64,000 nucleotides of DNA from contig NZ_CP050063.1 of assembly GCF_011604685.1 (NCBI RefSeq), positions 378,501-442,500 of the forward strand. The letters run 5' to 3'. Source of the stretch: Spirosoma aureum. GTDB lineage: Bacteria > Bacteroidota > Bacteroidia > Cytophagales > Spirosomataceae. Shown here piece by piece: positions 1 to 8,418 of the stretch (position 1 is its first letter; each line of letters begins with the position of its first letter). The notes under the pieces are model-generated. The model worked only from the letters and a program-made list of their open reading frames with translations, had not been told where the DNA came from and made no database searches. The translations under genes and the position numbers were made by a program.

Positions 1-521
1 ACCTCCACGACGCCGAACTGGCCCAGAAGCTCTATGACGATCCGAAAGAATCGGCCGAGCATGTGATGCTGGTCGATCTTGCCCGCAATGACCTTAGCCG
101 CAACTGTGATGTCGTAAAAGTTGAGACGTTTAAAGAGGTTCAATACTATTCGCACGTCATTCACCTTGTCTCGAAAGTGGTTGGTAACCTAACCGAAACC
201 GCCGATCCGCTCCAAATCGTGGCCGAAACGTTTCCGGCCGGAACACTTTCGGGAGCCCCCAAACATATGGCGATGCAACTGATTGACCGTTACGAAAACC
301 TAAGCCGCAGCTTTTATTCGGGCAGTATTGGCTATATGGGTTTCGATGGCGAATTCAACCACTGCATCATGATACGGACCTTTATGAGCAAAGACAATAC
401 GCTTTATTATCAGGCCGGAGCTGGAGTAGTTGCCAAGTCGGTCGTTGAAAGTGAATTACAGGAGGTACATAACAAACTGGCCGCGCTTCGGATGGCCATT
501 GAACAGGCAAAAACACTTTAA
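1..521 (+). CDS. trpE: Anthranilate synthase component I, C-terminal part (5' end outside window)
   Basis: The reading frame is open from base 3 of the window, so the gene begins upstream and only about 172 C-terminal residues are seen. This is the chorismate-binding catalytic core. Visible motifs are MLVDLARNDLSR, the FPAGTLSGAPK stretch and the closing GSIGYMGFDG and AGAGVVAKS segments, all typical of TrpE/PabB-type enzymes that make anthranilate from chorismate and an amino group. Assignment to TrpE rather than PabB rests on the trp genes that follow: trpG starts 58 bp downstream on the same strand. It is the first visible gene of the trp operon. Confidence 0.95.
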   Translation, partial: LHDAELAQKLYDDPKESAEHVMLVDLARNDLSRNCDVVKVETFKEVQYYSHVIHLVSKVVGNLTETADPLQIVAETFPAGTLSGAPKHMAMQLIDRYENLSRSFYSGSIGYMGFDGEFNHCIMIRTFMSKDNTLYYQAGAGVVAKSVVESELQEVHNKLAALRMAIEQAKTL

Positions 522-579
522 CCAATGAAGACTGTAGAATAAGTTCATCACATGAAATCTACTCTTCACGCTTAATCTC

Positions 580-1146
580 ATGAAACTTCTAGTCCTAGAT
601 AATTACGATTCCTTCACCTACAATCTCGTATATATTCTGCGGGAATTGGGCGAAAAGCCGGATGTGATTCGGAACAACAAGATTACACTTGAGGACGTCG
701 GCCAGTATGACAAGATTCTACTTTCACCAGGGCCGGGTATTCCATCTGAAGCGGGCATTATGCAGGATCTTGTGACCGAATACGGGCCAACCAAGAGTAT
801 TCTCGGCATCTGCCTCGGCCATCAGGGTATTGGCGAGGCTTATGGTGCCCGACTCGAAAACCTCGGCGATGTTTTGCATGGCGTCGCCCACCGCGCTACC
901 GTAACCGATTCATCAGAGCGTCTCTTTACCGACATTCCCGATGTATTAACAGTAGGTCGTTACCATTCCTGGACCGTTGTTCCGGATTCAATGCCTGCCG
1001 ATCTCCGGATCACGGCCGTAGACGAATATGGTCGCGTGATGGGCCTGACACACATTCGTCACGATGTGAGAGGGCTGCAATTTCATCCAGAATCCGTTCT
1101 GACCGAGAACGGTGTGAAGATGATCGAGAACTGGCTGACGGCATGA
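580..1146 (+). CDS. trpG: Anthranilate synthase component II (glutamine amidotransferase)
   Basis: This 188-residue class I glutamine amidotransferase supplies ammonia to TrpE. It opens with LDNYDSFTYNLV, has the oxyanion loop SPGPGIPSEAG near residues 49-59, the nucleophile Cys78 in GICLGHQ, and the His169/Glu171 pair in FHPES near the C terminus, so the catalytic triad is complete. The length is normal for a stand-alone TrpG/PabA. It follows trpE by 58 bp, and its stop overlaps the next start in an ATGA junction, implying translational coupling. It could also serve p-aminobenzoate synthesis, as some TrpG proteins do; the context favours tryptophan. Confidence 0.96.
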   Translation: MKLLVLDNYDSFTYNLVYILRELGEKPDVIRNNKITLEDVGQYDKILLSPGPGIPSEAGIMQDLVTEYGPTKSILGICLGHQGIGEAYGARLENLGDVLHGVAHRATVTDSSERLFTDIPDVLTVGRYHSWTVVPDSMPADLRITAVDEYGRVMGLTHIRHDVRGLQFHPESVLTENGVKMIENWLTA

Positions 1147-1826
1147 AACTGAATGAAATCGTTCCCTGGGGCCGAACATTCGACGAATACCAGCGAATGT
1201 TTAACCTGACTGCCAGCGATTTGACAAAACGCATGCTGGGAGTTGGTGATGGACCGGCCAGTTTCAATGCCGAAAGCACAGCGGCTGGCCATTCGGTGGT
1301 TTCGATTGACCCGGTTTATGTCTTTTCAGCAAAGGAACTTGAAAAACGGATTAGCGACACCTACGAGACAGTAATTGAACAAATGCATAAAAATGCGGAT
1401 CACTATAACTGGTCAGCATTTCAAGATGTCGATCAACTAGGTCGTGAACGAATGAAGGCAATGAACCTATTTCTGAGCGATTACGAGCAGGGAAAGCAGC
1501 AGGGTCGCTACCTGTCGAATCAGTTGCCCAAACTGCCTTTTACGAATCAGTCGTTTGACTTAGTGTTGTGTTCGCACCTGCTTTTCCTGTATTCAGAACA
1601 GCTTTCGGAAGCGTTCCATCTGGAGTCAATACACGAGCTAAGCCGAATCGCTGGTGAAATCCGCATTTTCCCGCTGATTTCACTAACTGGAAAGCCATCA
1701 CCTTATCTGGATCGAGTTTCGGCCGACTGTCGGGCCAACGGCATTCAGGTCGATATTATACCTGTTGATTATCATTTTCAAAAAGGAGCGTACCAAATGA
1801 TGCGCCTAACCAAACGAGTTGACTAA
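1143..1826 (+). CDS. Putative SAM-dependent methyltransferase inside the trp operon
   Basis: This 227-residue protein overlaps trpG by 4 bp and is read with it. It has the general shape of a class I methyltransferase: a glycine-rich loop LGVGDGPASF near residues 32-41, an acidic end of strand 2 (VVSIDPVY), and a later LPFTNQSFDLVLCSHLLFLY segment resembling motif IV and the following helix. The C-terminal part ends in an EIRIFPL strand and a QMMRL strand. From memory, similar uncharacterised proteins occur in cyanobacteria and Bacteroidota. The substrate is unknown. Its place between trpG and trpD is unusual and may simply be co-transcription, or may point to a tryptophan- or anthranilate-related role (inference). 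Confidence 0.7.
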   Translation: MKLNEIVPWGRTFDEYQRMFNLTASDLTKRMLGVGDGPASFNAESTAAGHSVVSIDPVYVFSAKELEKRISDTYETVIEQMHKNADHYNWSAFQDVDQLGRERMKAMNLFLSDYEQGKQQGRYLSNQLPKLPFTNQSFDLVLCSHLLFLYSEQLSEAFHLESIHELSRIAGEIRIFPLISLTGKPSPYLDRVSADCRANGIQVDIIPVDYHFQKGAYQMMRLTKRVD

Positions 1827-1852
1827 TCATTTTTCTCTTTTACCCCTGGTCT

Positions 1853-2839
1853 ATGAAAGCCATTCTAAACCACTTGTTTGAATACAAATTCCTTACCAAA
1901 GACCAGGCCCGCGAAGTATTGCTGGGCATTGGTCGGGGGGAATATAATCCGGCGCAGATCGCATCGTTTCTGACTGTTTATATGATGCGAAGCCTTCGTC
2001 TGGAAGAGCTGGAAGGTTTTCGGGACGCCATGCTTGAACTCTGCCTTCCGGTCGACCTTGCGGCCTATGATCCCATGGATCTTTGCGGAACAGGGGGCGA
2101 TGGCAAGGACACGTTCAACATATCGACCTTATCGTCTTTTGTGGTTGCAGGCGCCGGTCAATGTGTGGCGAAGCATGGCAATCATGGCGTATCATCGCTA
2201 GTTGGCTCATCAACTGTTATGGAACGGCTCGGCTATCAGTTTACCAATGATGTGGGTGAGTTGCAGCGTAAGATGGAAACAGCCGGTATTTGTTTTCTCC
2301 ATGCGCCCCTGTTTCACCCGGCGATGAAAAACGTGGCTCCTATTCGGCGGGATCTGGGAGTGAAGACATTTTTCAATGTGCTGGGTCCAATGATTAACCC
2401 TGCAAGGCCTCAAAAACAGCTCGTTGGCGTGTTTAACCTTGAATTGGCGCGATTATATGCGTACCTTTATCAGCAAACCGATAAGCGCTTTATGATACTC
2501 CATGCGCTCGACGGTTACGATGAGATTTCGCTGACAGGTCCGTTTAAGGTCATCAGCAATCAGACAGAGCAGGTTCTTATGCCTGATCACCTGGGAATGA
2601 GCACATTATCGCCTGAATTGCTGGCAGGTGGGCAAACACTCGATGAGTCGGCACAGATATTTATGAATGTGCTTAACGATGAAGCGACAATAGCTCAGAA
2701 ACAGGCTGTTCTGGCTAATTCGGCGATGGCACTGCTGGCGGCTGGCCAGGTTACTACGCGGGAAGATGCGGTAGCTATGGCTCGCGAATCGCTGGAAAGT
2801 AAACGGGCGTTGGCATGTTTTAAGAAATTGATAAACTAA
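1853..2839 (+). CDS. trpD: Anthranilate phosphoribosyltransferase
   Basis: TrpD transfers the phosphoribosyl group of PRPP to anthranilate, the second step of tryptophan synthesis. The 328-residue protein has the PRPP-binding glycine loop CGTGGDGKDTFN (about residues 78-89), the anthranilate/PRPP motif KHGN at 107-110, and the RRDLGVKTFFNVLGP segment that contacts anthranilate. The length is normal. It lies 26 bp after the methyltransferase gene and 80 bp before trpC on the same strand. There is no TrpG fusion, unlike the enterobacterial TrpGD. Confidence 0.97.
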   Translation: MKAILNHLFEYKFLTKDQAREVLLGIGRGEYNPAQIASFLTVYMMRSLRLEELEGFRDAMLELCLPVDLAAYDPMDLCGTGGDGKDTFNISTLSSFVVAGAGQCVAKHGNHGVSSLVGSSTVMERLGYQFTNDVGELQRKMETAGICFLHAPLFHPAMKNVAPIRRDLGVKTFFNVLGPMINPARPQKQLVGVFNLELARLYAYLYQQTDKRFMILHALDGYDEISLTGPFKVISNQTEQVLMPDHLGMSTLSPELLAGGQTLDESAQIFMNVLNDEATIAQKQAVLANSAMALLAAGQVTTREDAVAMARESLESKRALACFKKLIN

Positions 2840-2919
2840 TTAGACGCAAGAGAAAAGCACAAAGACAACCGACAGATAAGCAAGCTTTTCGTCCAGCGTC
2901 TTACGCCCTCTTACTCCAT

Positions 2920-3744
2920 ATGACGATTCTTGACAAAATCATTGCCCAAAAGCGAATCGAAGTAGAGCAGCGTAAAGCTACCACTCCAGCCTCTGTGCTG
3001 GAACAGATGCCCGACTTCAAACGGCAGCCCCTATCAGCGCGTGAAGCGATTCAGGGTTTGCATTCTACGGGTATCATTGCCGAATTTAAGCGTAAATCTC
3101 CTTCTAAAGGCATTATTAACGATCAGGCCGACGTAGCCATTACGACTCAGGGTTACATACAGGCGGGTGCTGCCGTGTTATCGGTCTTGACCGACGAACC
3201 TTTTTTCGGTGGCACTCCTGCCGATCTGCAAGCCGCCCGACTGGCTAATCCATTGACGCCAATTCTTCGGAAAGACTTTATTATTGATCCGTATCAACTT
3301 CTCGAAGCCAAAGCCTGGGGAGCCGATCTTATATTATTGATTGCTGCCTGTCTGACGCCTGCTGATGTATTGGAGTTTAGCCAGCAGGCACAGGATCTCG
3401 GGTTGCAGGTACTACTCGAAGTTCACGATGAGGACGAACTCGACCAGACGCTGTGTGTCAGTGTCGATCTGGTTGGCGTAAATAATCGTAATCTCAAGAC
3501 GTTTACTACGTCCATCGATACGTCATTACGATTGGTTGAGCGGATTCCAGACACGTTTGGAAAGATAACAGAAAGCGGTCTGCACGACGCAGAAACCATG
3601 TACACATTATTTCGTGCAGGTTTCGACGGGTTTCTGATTGGCGAAGCATTTATGAAAACCGCCGACCCTGCCGCTGCTTTACGATCGCTAGTAACCGATT
3701 TTACTTCACGCATGCCCACCTTTGCAAACTCGTTTACGTCATGA
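2920..3744 (+). CDS. trpC: Indole-3-glycerol-phosphate synthase
   Basis: TrpC closes the indole ring from carboxyphenylamino-deoxyribulose phosphate. The 274-residue TIM-barrel protein starts with the typical MTILDKIIAQKRIEVEQRK helix and has the catalytic lysines in FKRKSPSKG and LRKDFIID, the GVNNRNLKTF strand and the phosphate-binding ESGL and GEAFM segments. It is not fused to TrpF; the separate trpF gene starts at an ATGA overlap with the trpC stop, so the two are probably translationally coupled. Confidence 0.97.
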   Translation: MTILDKIIAQKRIEVEQRKATTPASVLEQMPDFKRQPLSAREAIQGLHSTGIIAEFKRKSPSKGIINDQADVAITTQGYIQAGAAVLSVLTDEPFFGGTPADLQAARLANPLTPILRKDFIIDPYQLLEAKAWGADLILLIAACLTPADVLEFSQQAQDLGLQVLLEVHDEDELDQTLCVSVDLVGVNNRNLKTFTTSIDTSLRLVERIPDTFGKITESGLHDAETMYTLFRAGFDGFLIGEAFMKTADPAAALRSLVTDFTSRMPTFANSFTS

Positions 3745-4385
3745 AAATAAAAGTGTGCGGTCTGAGAGACGCTGAGAACCTGAAAGAGATTGCCGCCCTT
3801 GGCCCTGATTTTGTCGGATTTATTTTCTACGATCAGTCGCCCCGCTTCGTAGGTGATGATCTGAACGAAGAAGTGGTGAAAGCCTTACCCCGTTCGATTC
3901 GGAAAGTAGGCGTGTTTGTGAACGCTAGTCCCGATTATATTCTTCGAAGCGTTAAGAAGTATGATTTTCAGTACGTTCAACTCCACGGCAACGAAAATCC
4001 GGAATATTGCCGCAGCCTGCGGAATCGGGGATTGAGTCTCATTAAAGCGTTTCGAGTCGATGAGTCGTTCAACTTTTCGATGCTGAATAACTATAAAGCC
4101 CACTGCGACTTTTTTCTGTTCGATGCCAAAGGAGATCAGCCGGGCGGTAACGGCGTCACGTTCGACTGGAGTATCCTGAACCGTTACGACAACGAAAAAC
4201 CCTTTTTCATTAGTGGCGGCATTGGTCTGGACAATCTTGATCAGTTGGCGGCTCTGAAAGGGATGAAGCTCTATGGAGTAGACGTTAATAGCCAGGTCGA
4301 AATCTCACCAGGCGTAAAAGATGTCGCCAAAGTGAAAGAACTTATTACCCGCCTTCGCCCAATCGAGGAGGAGGAAACAGTCTAA
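3741..4385 (+). CDS. trpF: Phosphoribosylanthranilate isomerase
   Basis: TrpF performs the Amadori rearrangement that precedes the TrpC step. The 214-residue TIM barrel has the general-base cysteine in KVCGLRD at the N terminus, the VGFIFYDQSPRFV loop, the general-acid aspartate in FLFDAKGDQPGGNG, and a phosphate-binding FISGGIGLDN near the C terminus. The start overlaps the trpC stop by 4 bp. After this gene the operon is interrupted by about 800 bp holding a small acidic protein and a broken PIN-domain gene before trpB. Confidence 0.96.
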   Translation: MKIKVCGLRDAENLKEIAALGPDFVGFIFYDQSPRFVGDDLNEEVVKALPRSIRKVGVFVNASPDYILRSVKKYDFQYVQLHGNENPEYCRSLRNRGLSLIKAFRVDESFNFSMLNNYKAHCDFFLFDAKGDQPGGNGVTFDWSILNRYDNEKPFFISGGIGLDNLDQLAALKGMKLYGVDVNSQVEISPGVKDVAKVKELITRLRPIEEEETV

Positions 4386-4442
4386 GCGGAACGGGCAACT
4401 GTTAGTTAGTTTCTCGTGTCAAATGCCTAAACAACAACGCCG

Positions 4443-4658
4443 ATGGAAACGACGAACAAGCAGCAATTAGAACACATTCCTACCATAAAGGAGCAGGGTT
4501 CAAATGTCTATAAACCAGAAGATATTAAACGCTGGGGCGTTGAGCGGTTTTTAAATGAGATTTCACCCGAGGAGCCCTTTCACTTTGGCATTGACTTTTC
4601 TGAGGACGAAAACCAGCGAACGGATGAGATTTTGGAGGAAGAAAAAAACCGTAAATGA
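4443..4658 (+). CDS. Small acidic protein, possible antitoxin of the PIN-domain neighbour
   Basis: This 71-residue open frame starts at an ATG 57 bp after trpF. It is charged and mostly predicted soluble: a lysine/glutamine-rich beginning, a WGVERFLNEISPEEPFHFG middle and a very acidic glutamate-rich tail ending EEEKNRK. I see no known DNA-binding domain. Its size and charge, and its position upstream of a PIN-domain gene, suggest the antitoxin half of a VapBC-like module, but the 132-bp gap to the toxin frame is larger than usual for such pairs. Function is therefore an inference from position only. Confidence 0.55.
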   Translation: METTNKQQLEHIPTIKEQGSNVYKPEDIKRWGVERFLNEISPEEPFHFGIDFSEDENQRTDEILEEEKNRK

Positions 4659-4790
4659 TATACATTGAGATTTGTAATAATTGTTCATTACTTATCTTGA
4701 AGGCTATAGTACCTGGAAAAATTTATCGGTGTAGACATGACTGAATTTCAGTCTCTTTAAGTTTGTGCCGACAAATGAATACATCCATCC

Positions 4791-5182
4791 ATGGTTTACG
4801 ACACCAATCTCTTACTACAAGCGATCCGGAAGGGGCTTACTGTACCCAACAGACTAATCATTCAATTGTAGTAGCTGGTGAGCTCGAAACACTGGCGTTG
4901 AAATCAGATTGGGGCATTCAGAAAGTGTATCGGATGAAATTTCTGCTCAATACCTACCCAATTGCTGATATTACACTCCCCATTACTGAGGTCTATGGAC
5001 AAATAGATGCTTTTAGTCAAGGAAAATTAAAAGACAAACAGCTTAGTATGTCGCCCCGCAACATGGGCAAAAACGACATCTGGATTGCTGCTACTGCGCT
5101 CTATCTGGATTTGGAACTACACACAACCGATAATGACTTCAATCACCTCCCAGCTCTGGGATTGCGTTTAGTAAAGCATTGA
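4791..5182 (+). pseudogene. Frame-broken PIN-domain (VapC-like) toxin gene
   Basis: PIN-domain proteins are Mg-dependent ribonucleases. An ATG at 4791 reads MVYDTNLLLQAIRKG, the usual start of a PIN domain with its first metal aspartate, but this frame stops at 4869. The rest of the domain (VVAGELE, then KNDIWIAATAL and TTDNDFNHL) continues in another frame to 5182. One missing base near 4863-4867, probably in the short A run before ttgtagtag, joins the halves into about 130 residues with all four acidic positions kept. The gene ends just before trpB. Either it is a recent pseudogene or the assembly lost a base here. Confidence 0.72.
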
Positions 5183-5187
5183 TTATC

Positions 5188-6387
5188 ATGCAAACCACTC
5201 TTGAATCAACAACCTCTTTCGAGGTTACCGAGAAAGGCTTTTATGGCCATTTCGGCGGAGCATTCATTCCTGAAATGCTCTATCCAAATGTCGAAGAACT
5301 ACGGCAGAACTACCTTCAGATTATAGCAGATCCTGCATTTCAGGCTGAGTTCTGGCAATTGCTGGAAGATTATGTCGGACGGCCAACCCCGCTGTTTCTG
5401 GCCAAACGACTTTCCGAGAAACTTGGCGCAACGATTTACCTCAAGCGTGAGGATTTGTGTCATACGGGAGCGCATAAAGTCAATAATACGATCGGCCAGA
5501 TTCTGGTGGCACAACGGCTTGGTAAGAAACGAATTGTGGCCGAAACGGGCGCTGGTCAGCATGGTGTCGCTACGGCAACCGTTTGCGCTCTGATGGGTCT
5601 GGAATGCATTGTTTACATGGGCAGCATTGATATGGAACGCCAGAAGCCCAATGTTGACCGGATGCGGATGCTGGGCGCTACTGTTGTGCCAGCCACATCG
5701 GGTAGCCAGACTTTGAAAGATGCGACCAACGAAGCCATGCGGCACTGGATCAACAACCCGGTCGATACGCATTACATCATTGGCTCGGTCGTTGGGCCGC
5801 ACCCTTATCCTGACATGGTCGCGCGATTCCAGTCGGTTATATCACAGGAAATCAAGAAACAACTGCTTGCCAAGACGGGTAGCGAAAATCCGGATTATGT
5901 CGTCGCCTGTGTTGGTGGCGGCAGTAATGCTGCCGGTACGTTTTTCCACTATCTGAATGAACCGTCGGTTCGTCTGGTTGCAGCGGAAGCGGCAGGGCAG
6001 GGTGTTACTTCGGGGCATTCGGCCGCAACAACAGCTCTCGGTAAACCGGGGGTGCTGCACGGAAGTCGCACGATATTGATGCAAACCGAAGATGGTCAGG
6101 TTATTGAACCATATTCCATTTCGGCCGGATTGGATTATCCCGGAATTGGCCCTCTTCATGCTCATCTGTTTGATTCTGGCCGGGGTGATTTTTACGCGAT
6201 CACGGACGACGAAGCCCTACAGGCTGGGTTTGAACTGAGTAAGCTCGAGGGGATTATTCCCGCACTGGAATCAGCCCATGCGCTGGCGGCCCTGTCTAAA
6301 ATGGGACTAAAGCAGACAGATGTCGTGGTTGTTTGCCTGTCGGGCCGGGGTGATAAAGATTTAAGTACGTATTCAAAATATTTATAG
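5188..6387 (+). CDS. trpB: Tryptophan synthase beta chain
   Basis: TrpB condenses indole with serine using pyridoxal phosphate. The protein is 399 residues from the ATG at 5188; an in-frame TTG 9 bp earlier only lengthens the frame. It shows the PLP lysine in [13 protein letters not shown], the [14 protein letters not shown] loop that binds substrate carboxylate, and the PLP phosphate loop [12 protein letters not shown]. The end, [16 protein letters not shown], is standard. It belongs to the canonical TrpB1 type that pairs with TrpA. The start lies 5 bp after the broken PIN gene, and trpA follows after 72 bp. Confidence 0.97.
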   Translation: MQTTLESTTSFEVTEKGFYGHFGGAFIPEMLYPNVEELRQNYLQIIADPAFQAEFWQLLEDYVGRPTPLFLAKRLSEKLGATIYLKREDLCHTGAHKVNNTIGQILVAQRLGKKRIVAETGAGQHGVATATVCALMGLECIVYMGSIDMERQKPNVDRMRMLGATVVPATSGSQTLKDATNEAMRHWINNPVDTHYIIGSVVGPHPYPDMVARFQSVISQEIKKQLLAKTGSENPDYVVACVGGGSNAAGTFFHYLNEPSVRLVAAEAAGQGVTSGHSAATTALGKPGVLHGSRTILMQTEDGQVIEPYSISAGLDYPGIGPLHAHLFDSGRGDFYAITDDEALQAGFELSKLEGIIPALESAHALAALSKMGLKQTDVVVVCLSGRGDKDLSTYSKYL

Positions 6388-6459
6388 CCACTGACGGGCG
6401 GGCGAAAATCTGCAATGGTTAGTAATTGCCTATAACTACGGGTTTTCACCCGCGTTACG

Positions 6460-7251
6460 ATGACACAAGAATTGACTCAAAACCGCATCATCGAACTGTT
6501 TACGCAGAAAAGCGAACGGTTGTTGAATGTATATTTCACAGCCGGATTCCCGGAACTTGCTGATACAGTAACCGTTCTACGCGGCTTACAGGAAGCTGGC
6601 GTAGATATTGTCGAAATAGGAATGCCCTATTCGGACCCCGTTGCCGATGGCGAAACCATTCAGCAAAGCAATGGAAAAGCACTGCATAATGGCATGTCGC
6701 TAAAAACGCTGTTTACACAGTTAGCCGGTTGTAGAAGCGAAATAACCGTACCGATTCTGCTAATGGGGTATATCAATCCTGTTCTGCAATTTGGTGTGGA
6801 AAACTTCTGCCAAAAATGCCAGGAAGTTGGCGTAGATGGCGTTATTCTGCCTGATCTTCCGCTTGATCTTTACCTGGCGGAGTATGCACCGATTTTCCGC
6901 GAATATGGGATTCTGAATGTGAACCTGATTACACCCCAAACCTCCGAAAGCCGCATCCGGCACATTGATGAAGAGTCGGACGGGTTTATTTATATGGTTT
7001 CATCGGCCAGCATTACCGGCTCCGTAAAAGGTGTTAGCGACTCCATGAAGGGGTATTTCGAGCGAATTCAGGCCATGAATCTACGAAATCCGCGCCTGAT
7101 CGGTTTTGGTATCAATAACCACGAAACCTTTGATACGGCCAGCCAATATGCCAATGGTGCCATTGTTGGCAGCGCTTTTATCCGACATCTGGAAGAAAAA
7201 GGTACTTCGGCGGAGAGCATTCGGGCCTTTGTGCAGACGATTCGCGCCTAG
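6460..7251 (+). CDS. trpA: Tryptophan synthase alpha chain
   Basis: TrpA cleaves indole-3-glycerol phosphate and channels indole to TrpB. The 263-residue TIM barrel has the catalytic Glu and Asp in VDIVEIGMPYSDPVADG (about residues 49-65), the GVDGVILPDLPLD strand, the ASITGSVKG phosphate region and GFGINNHE. It is the last biosynthetic trp gene, 72 bp after trpB; the spacer holds an imperfect GC-rich hairpin without a T run. hisIE begins only 17 bp after the stop. Confidence 0.97.
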   Translation: MTQELTQNRIIELFTQKSERLLNVYFTAGFPELADTVTVLRGLQEAGVDIVEIGMPYSDPVADGETIQQSNGKALHNGMSLKTLFTQLAGCRSEITVPILLMGYINPVLQFGVENFCQKCQEVGVDGVILPDLPLDLYLAEYAPIFREYGILNVNLITPQTSESRIRHIDEESDGFIYMVSSASITGSVKGVSDSMKGYFERIQAMNLRNPRLIGFGINNHETFDTASQYANGAIVGSAFIRHLEEKGTSAESIRAFVQTIRA

Positions 7252-7256
7252 CGCCT

Positions 7257-7264
7257 TACCTTTG
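7257..7264 (+). promoter_or_regulatory. Possible -7 promoter box for hisIE
   Basis: The octamer TACCTTTG fits the TAnnTTTG -7 consensus of Bacteroidota housekeeping promoters. It sits 4 bp before the hisIE ATG, which would give a leaderless or nearly leaderless transcript separate from the trp message. No convincing TTTG -33 element lies at the usual distance, so support is modest. Confidence 0.35.
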
Positions 7265-7268
7265 TAGC

Positions 7269-7877
7269 ATGAATGCTGATATAAATTTTGATAAATCGTC
7301 CGACGGTCTCCTTCCCGCTGTAATTCAGGATGCCGAAACCGGCAAAGTGCTGATGCTGGGCTACATGAATCGGGAAGCATACGATAAAACCGTTACCGAT
7401 AAGATTGTAACTTTTTTTAGTCGAAGCAAACAGCGGCTTTGGACAAAAGGCGAAACATCGAACAATTTTCTACACGTTCGCGAAATTCTGGTAGACTGCG
7501 ATGGTGATACGTTATTAATCAAAGCCAACCCGGCCGGACCCGTTTGCCATACGGGCGCCGACACGTGTTTTGACGAAGAGAATCAAGGCAAAGGCCAGTT
7601 TCTGAACTACTTGCAAAGCATCATTCACGACCGGAAGGTTAATCCGTCCGATAAATCGTATACAACAACCCTATTTAACCGGGGAGTTAATAAGATTGCT
7701 CAGAAAGTAGGGGAAGAAGCTGTTGAGCTGGTCATTGAAGCGAAAGACGACAACGACGATTTGTTTAAAGGCGAGGCAGCCGACTTGCTGTTTCATTTTC
7801 TGGTTCTTCTGGAACAGAAAAATATGCATTTAGACGACATTGTTGCCGTATTGCAGTCTCGCCATCAAAAACAATAG
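7269..7877 (+). CDS. hisIE: Bifunctional phosphoribosyl-AMP cyclohydrolase / phosphoribosyl-ATP pyrophosphatase
   Basis: This 202-residue fusion carries out the second and third steps of histidine synthesis. The N-terminal half is the HisI domain: it has LPAVIQD, the LWTKGETS loop and the zinc and metal ligands in the CDGDTLL...VCHTG...CF region (about residues 77-101). The C-terminal half is the HisE MazG-like helical domain, seen in KVGEEAVELVIEAK and GEAADLLFHFLVLL with its acidic metal residues. Both halves look intact. Its location directly after trpA rather than in a his operon ties two aromatic, PRPP-consuming pathways together by position. Confidence 0.95.
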   Translation: MNADINFDKSSDGLLPAVIQDAETGKVLMLGYMNREAYDKTVTDKIVTFFSRSKQRLWTKGETSNNFLHVREILVDCDGDTLLIKANPAGPVCHTGADTCFDEENQGKGQFLNYLQSIIHDRKVNPSDKSYTTTLFNRGVNKIAQKVGEEAVELVIEAKDDNDDLFKGEAADLLFHFLVLLEQKNMHLDDIVAVLQSRHQKQ

Positions 7878-7964
7878 ATTCGGGTTTACGGTTTGTTGTT
7901 CGACGTTGTCACGCATCAGAGCGGTGATTGAGCAACGTTGCTCACCAAACACAAGCTTCTTTTC

Positions 7965-8300
7965 ATGGGACTGATTATTCGTATTCTCATCAGCGCGGTG
8001 GCCGTTTATGTCGCCAGTTTATTCATTCCAGGCATCTCGGTAACGGGCGGAGCCAGCACGTATTTAGTCGTAGCAATCGTTCTCGGCTTATTGAATGCCT
8101 TTGTCAAGCCGATCTTAACCGTTTTGACCATTCCCATTACGATTATAACGCTCGGCTTATTTTTGATCGTTATCAATGTGCTAATGGTGTATCTGACTGA
8201 TTCACTCGTTAGTGGATTTCATGTAAGCGGTTTCATTGCTGCTTTACTCTTCAGTATTGTTGTTTCGCTGGTAACAGCCTTACTTGATGCCATTATTTAA
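7965..8300 (+). CDS. Small four-helix membrane protein, phage-holin superfamily IV type
   Basis: From the ATG at 7965 the protein is 111 residues and almost entirely hydrophobic, with about four membrane segments: LIIRILISAVAVYVASLFI, a VVAIVLGLLNAFVKPIL helix, an IITLGLFLIVINVLMVYL helix and a C-terminal LLFSIVVSLVTALL helix. The FVKPIL motif and layout match the PF04020 family of so-called mycobacterial-type holins, which are common chromosomal proteins and are usually not phage genes. Their function is unknown. There is no phage gene nearby. An in-frame TTG at 7938 would add nine residues and looks less likely. Confidence 0.8.
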   Translation: MGLIIRILISAVAVYVASLFIPGISVTGGASTYLVVAIVLGLLNAFVKPILTVLTIPITIITLGLFLIVINVLMVYLTDSLVSGFHVSGFIAALLFSIVVSLVTALLDAII

Positions 8301-8313
8301 GCAAGAAATATAC

Positions 8314-8414
8314 AGTTAGGTCTTTCGCTTCGAGCCATGACACCGCAACCGCGGACGGTGTTTTTTTATGCATTATTAACAACCGTGGCACGGCTTGAAG
8401 CGAAAGACCTAACT
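8314..8414. terminator. Nested inverted repeat with a terminator hairpin inside
   Basis: The outer arms, 8314-8336 and 8392-8414, are 23-bp inverted copies with one mismatch. Inside lies a second hairpin, acaccg (8340-8345) pairing with cggtgt (8356-8361), followed by seven T residues. The inner hairpin fits an intrinsic terminator for the small membrane protein gene that ends at 8300. The long outer arms are not needed for termination and could be a small mobile relic or a regulatory fold. Confidence 0.7.
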
Positions 8415-8418
8415 ATCA

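Noticed and set aside
1..580. trp leader peptide or T-box/attenuator before the operon
   Set aside because: The operon start lies outside the window, so no leader can be judged.
5299..5802. Long antisense open frame across trpB (167 codons)
   Set aside because: It mirrors the trpB coding strand and has no start context or family motif; it is a shadow frame.
6388..6459. Imperfect GC-rich hairpin in the trpB-trpA spacer
   Set aside because: The stem is interrupted and has no T run; not strong enough to call a terminator or attenuator.
7928..8200. 90-codon frame overlapping the small membrane protein gene
   Set aside because: The other frame codes for a clear four-helix protein; this one is its shadow.
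7965..8300. Phage remnant suggested by the holin-like name
   Set aside because: The PF04020 family is a common chromosomal membrane protein and no other phage gene is nearby.
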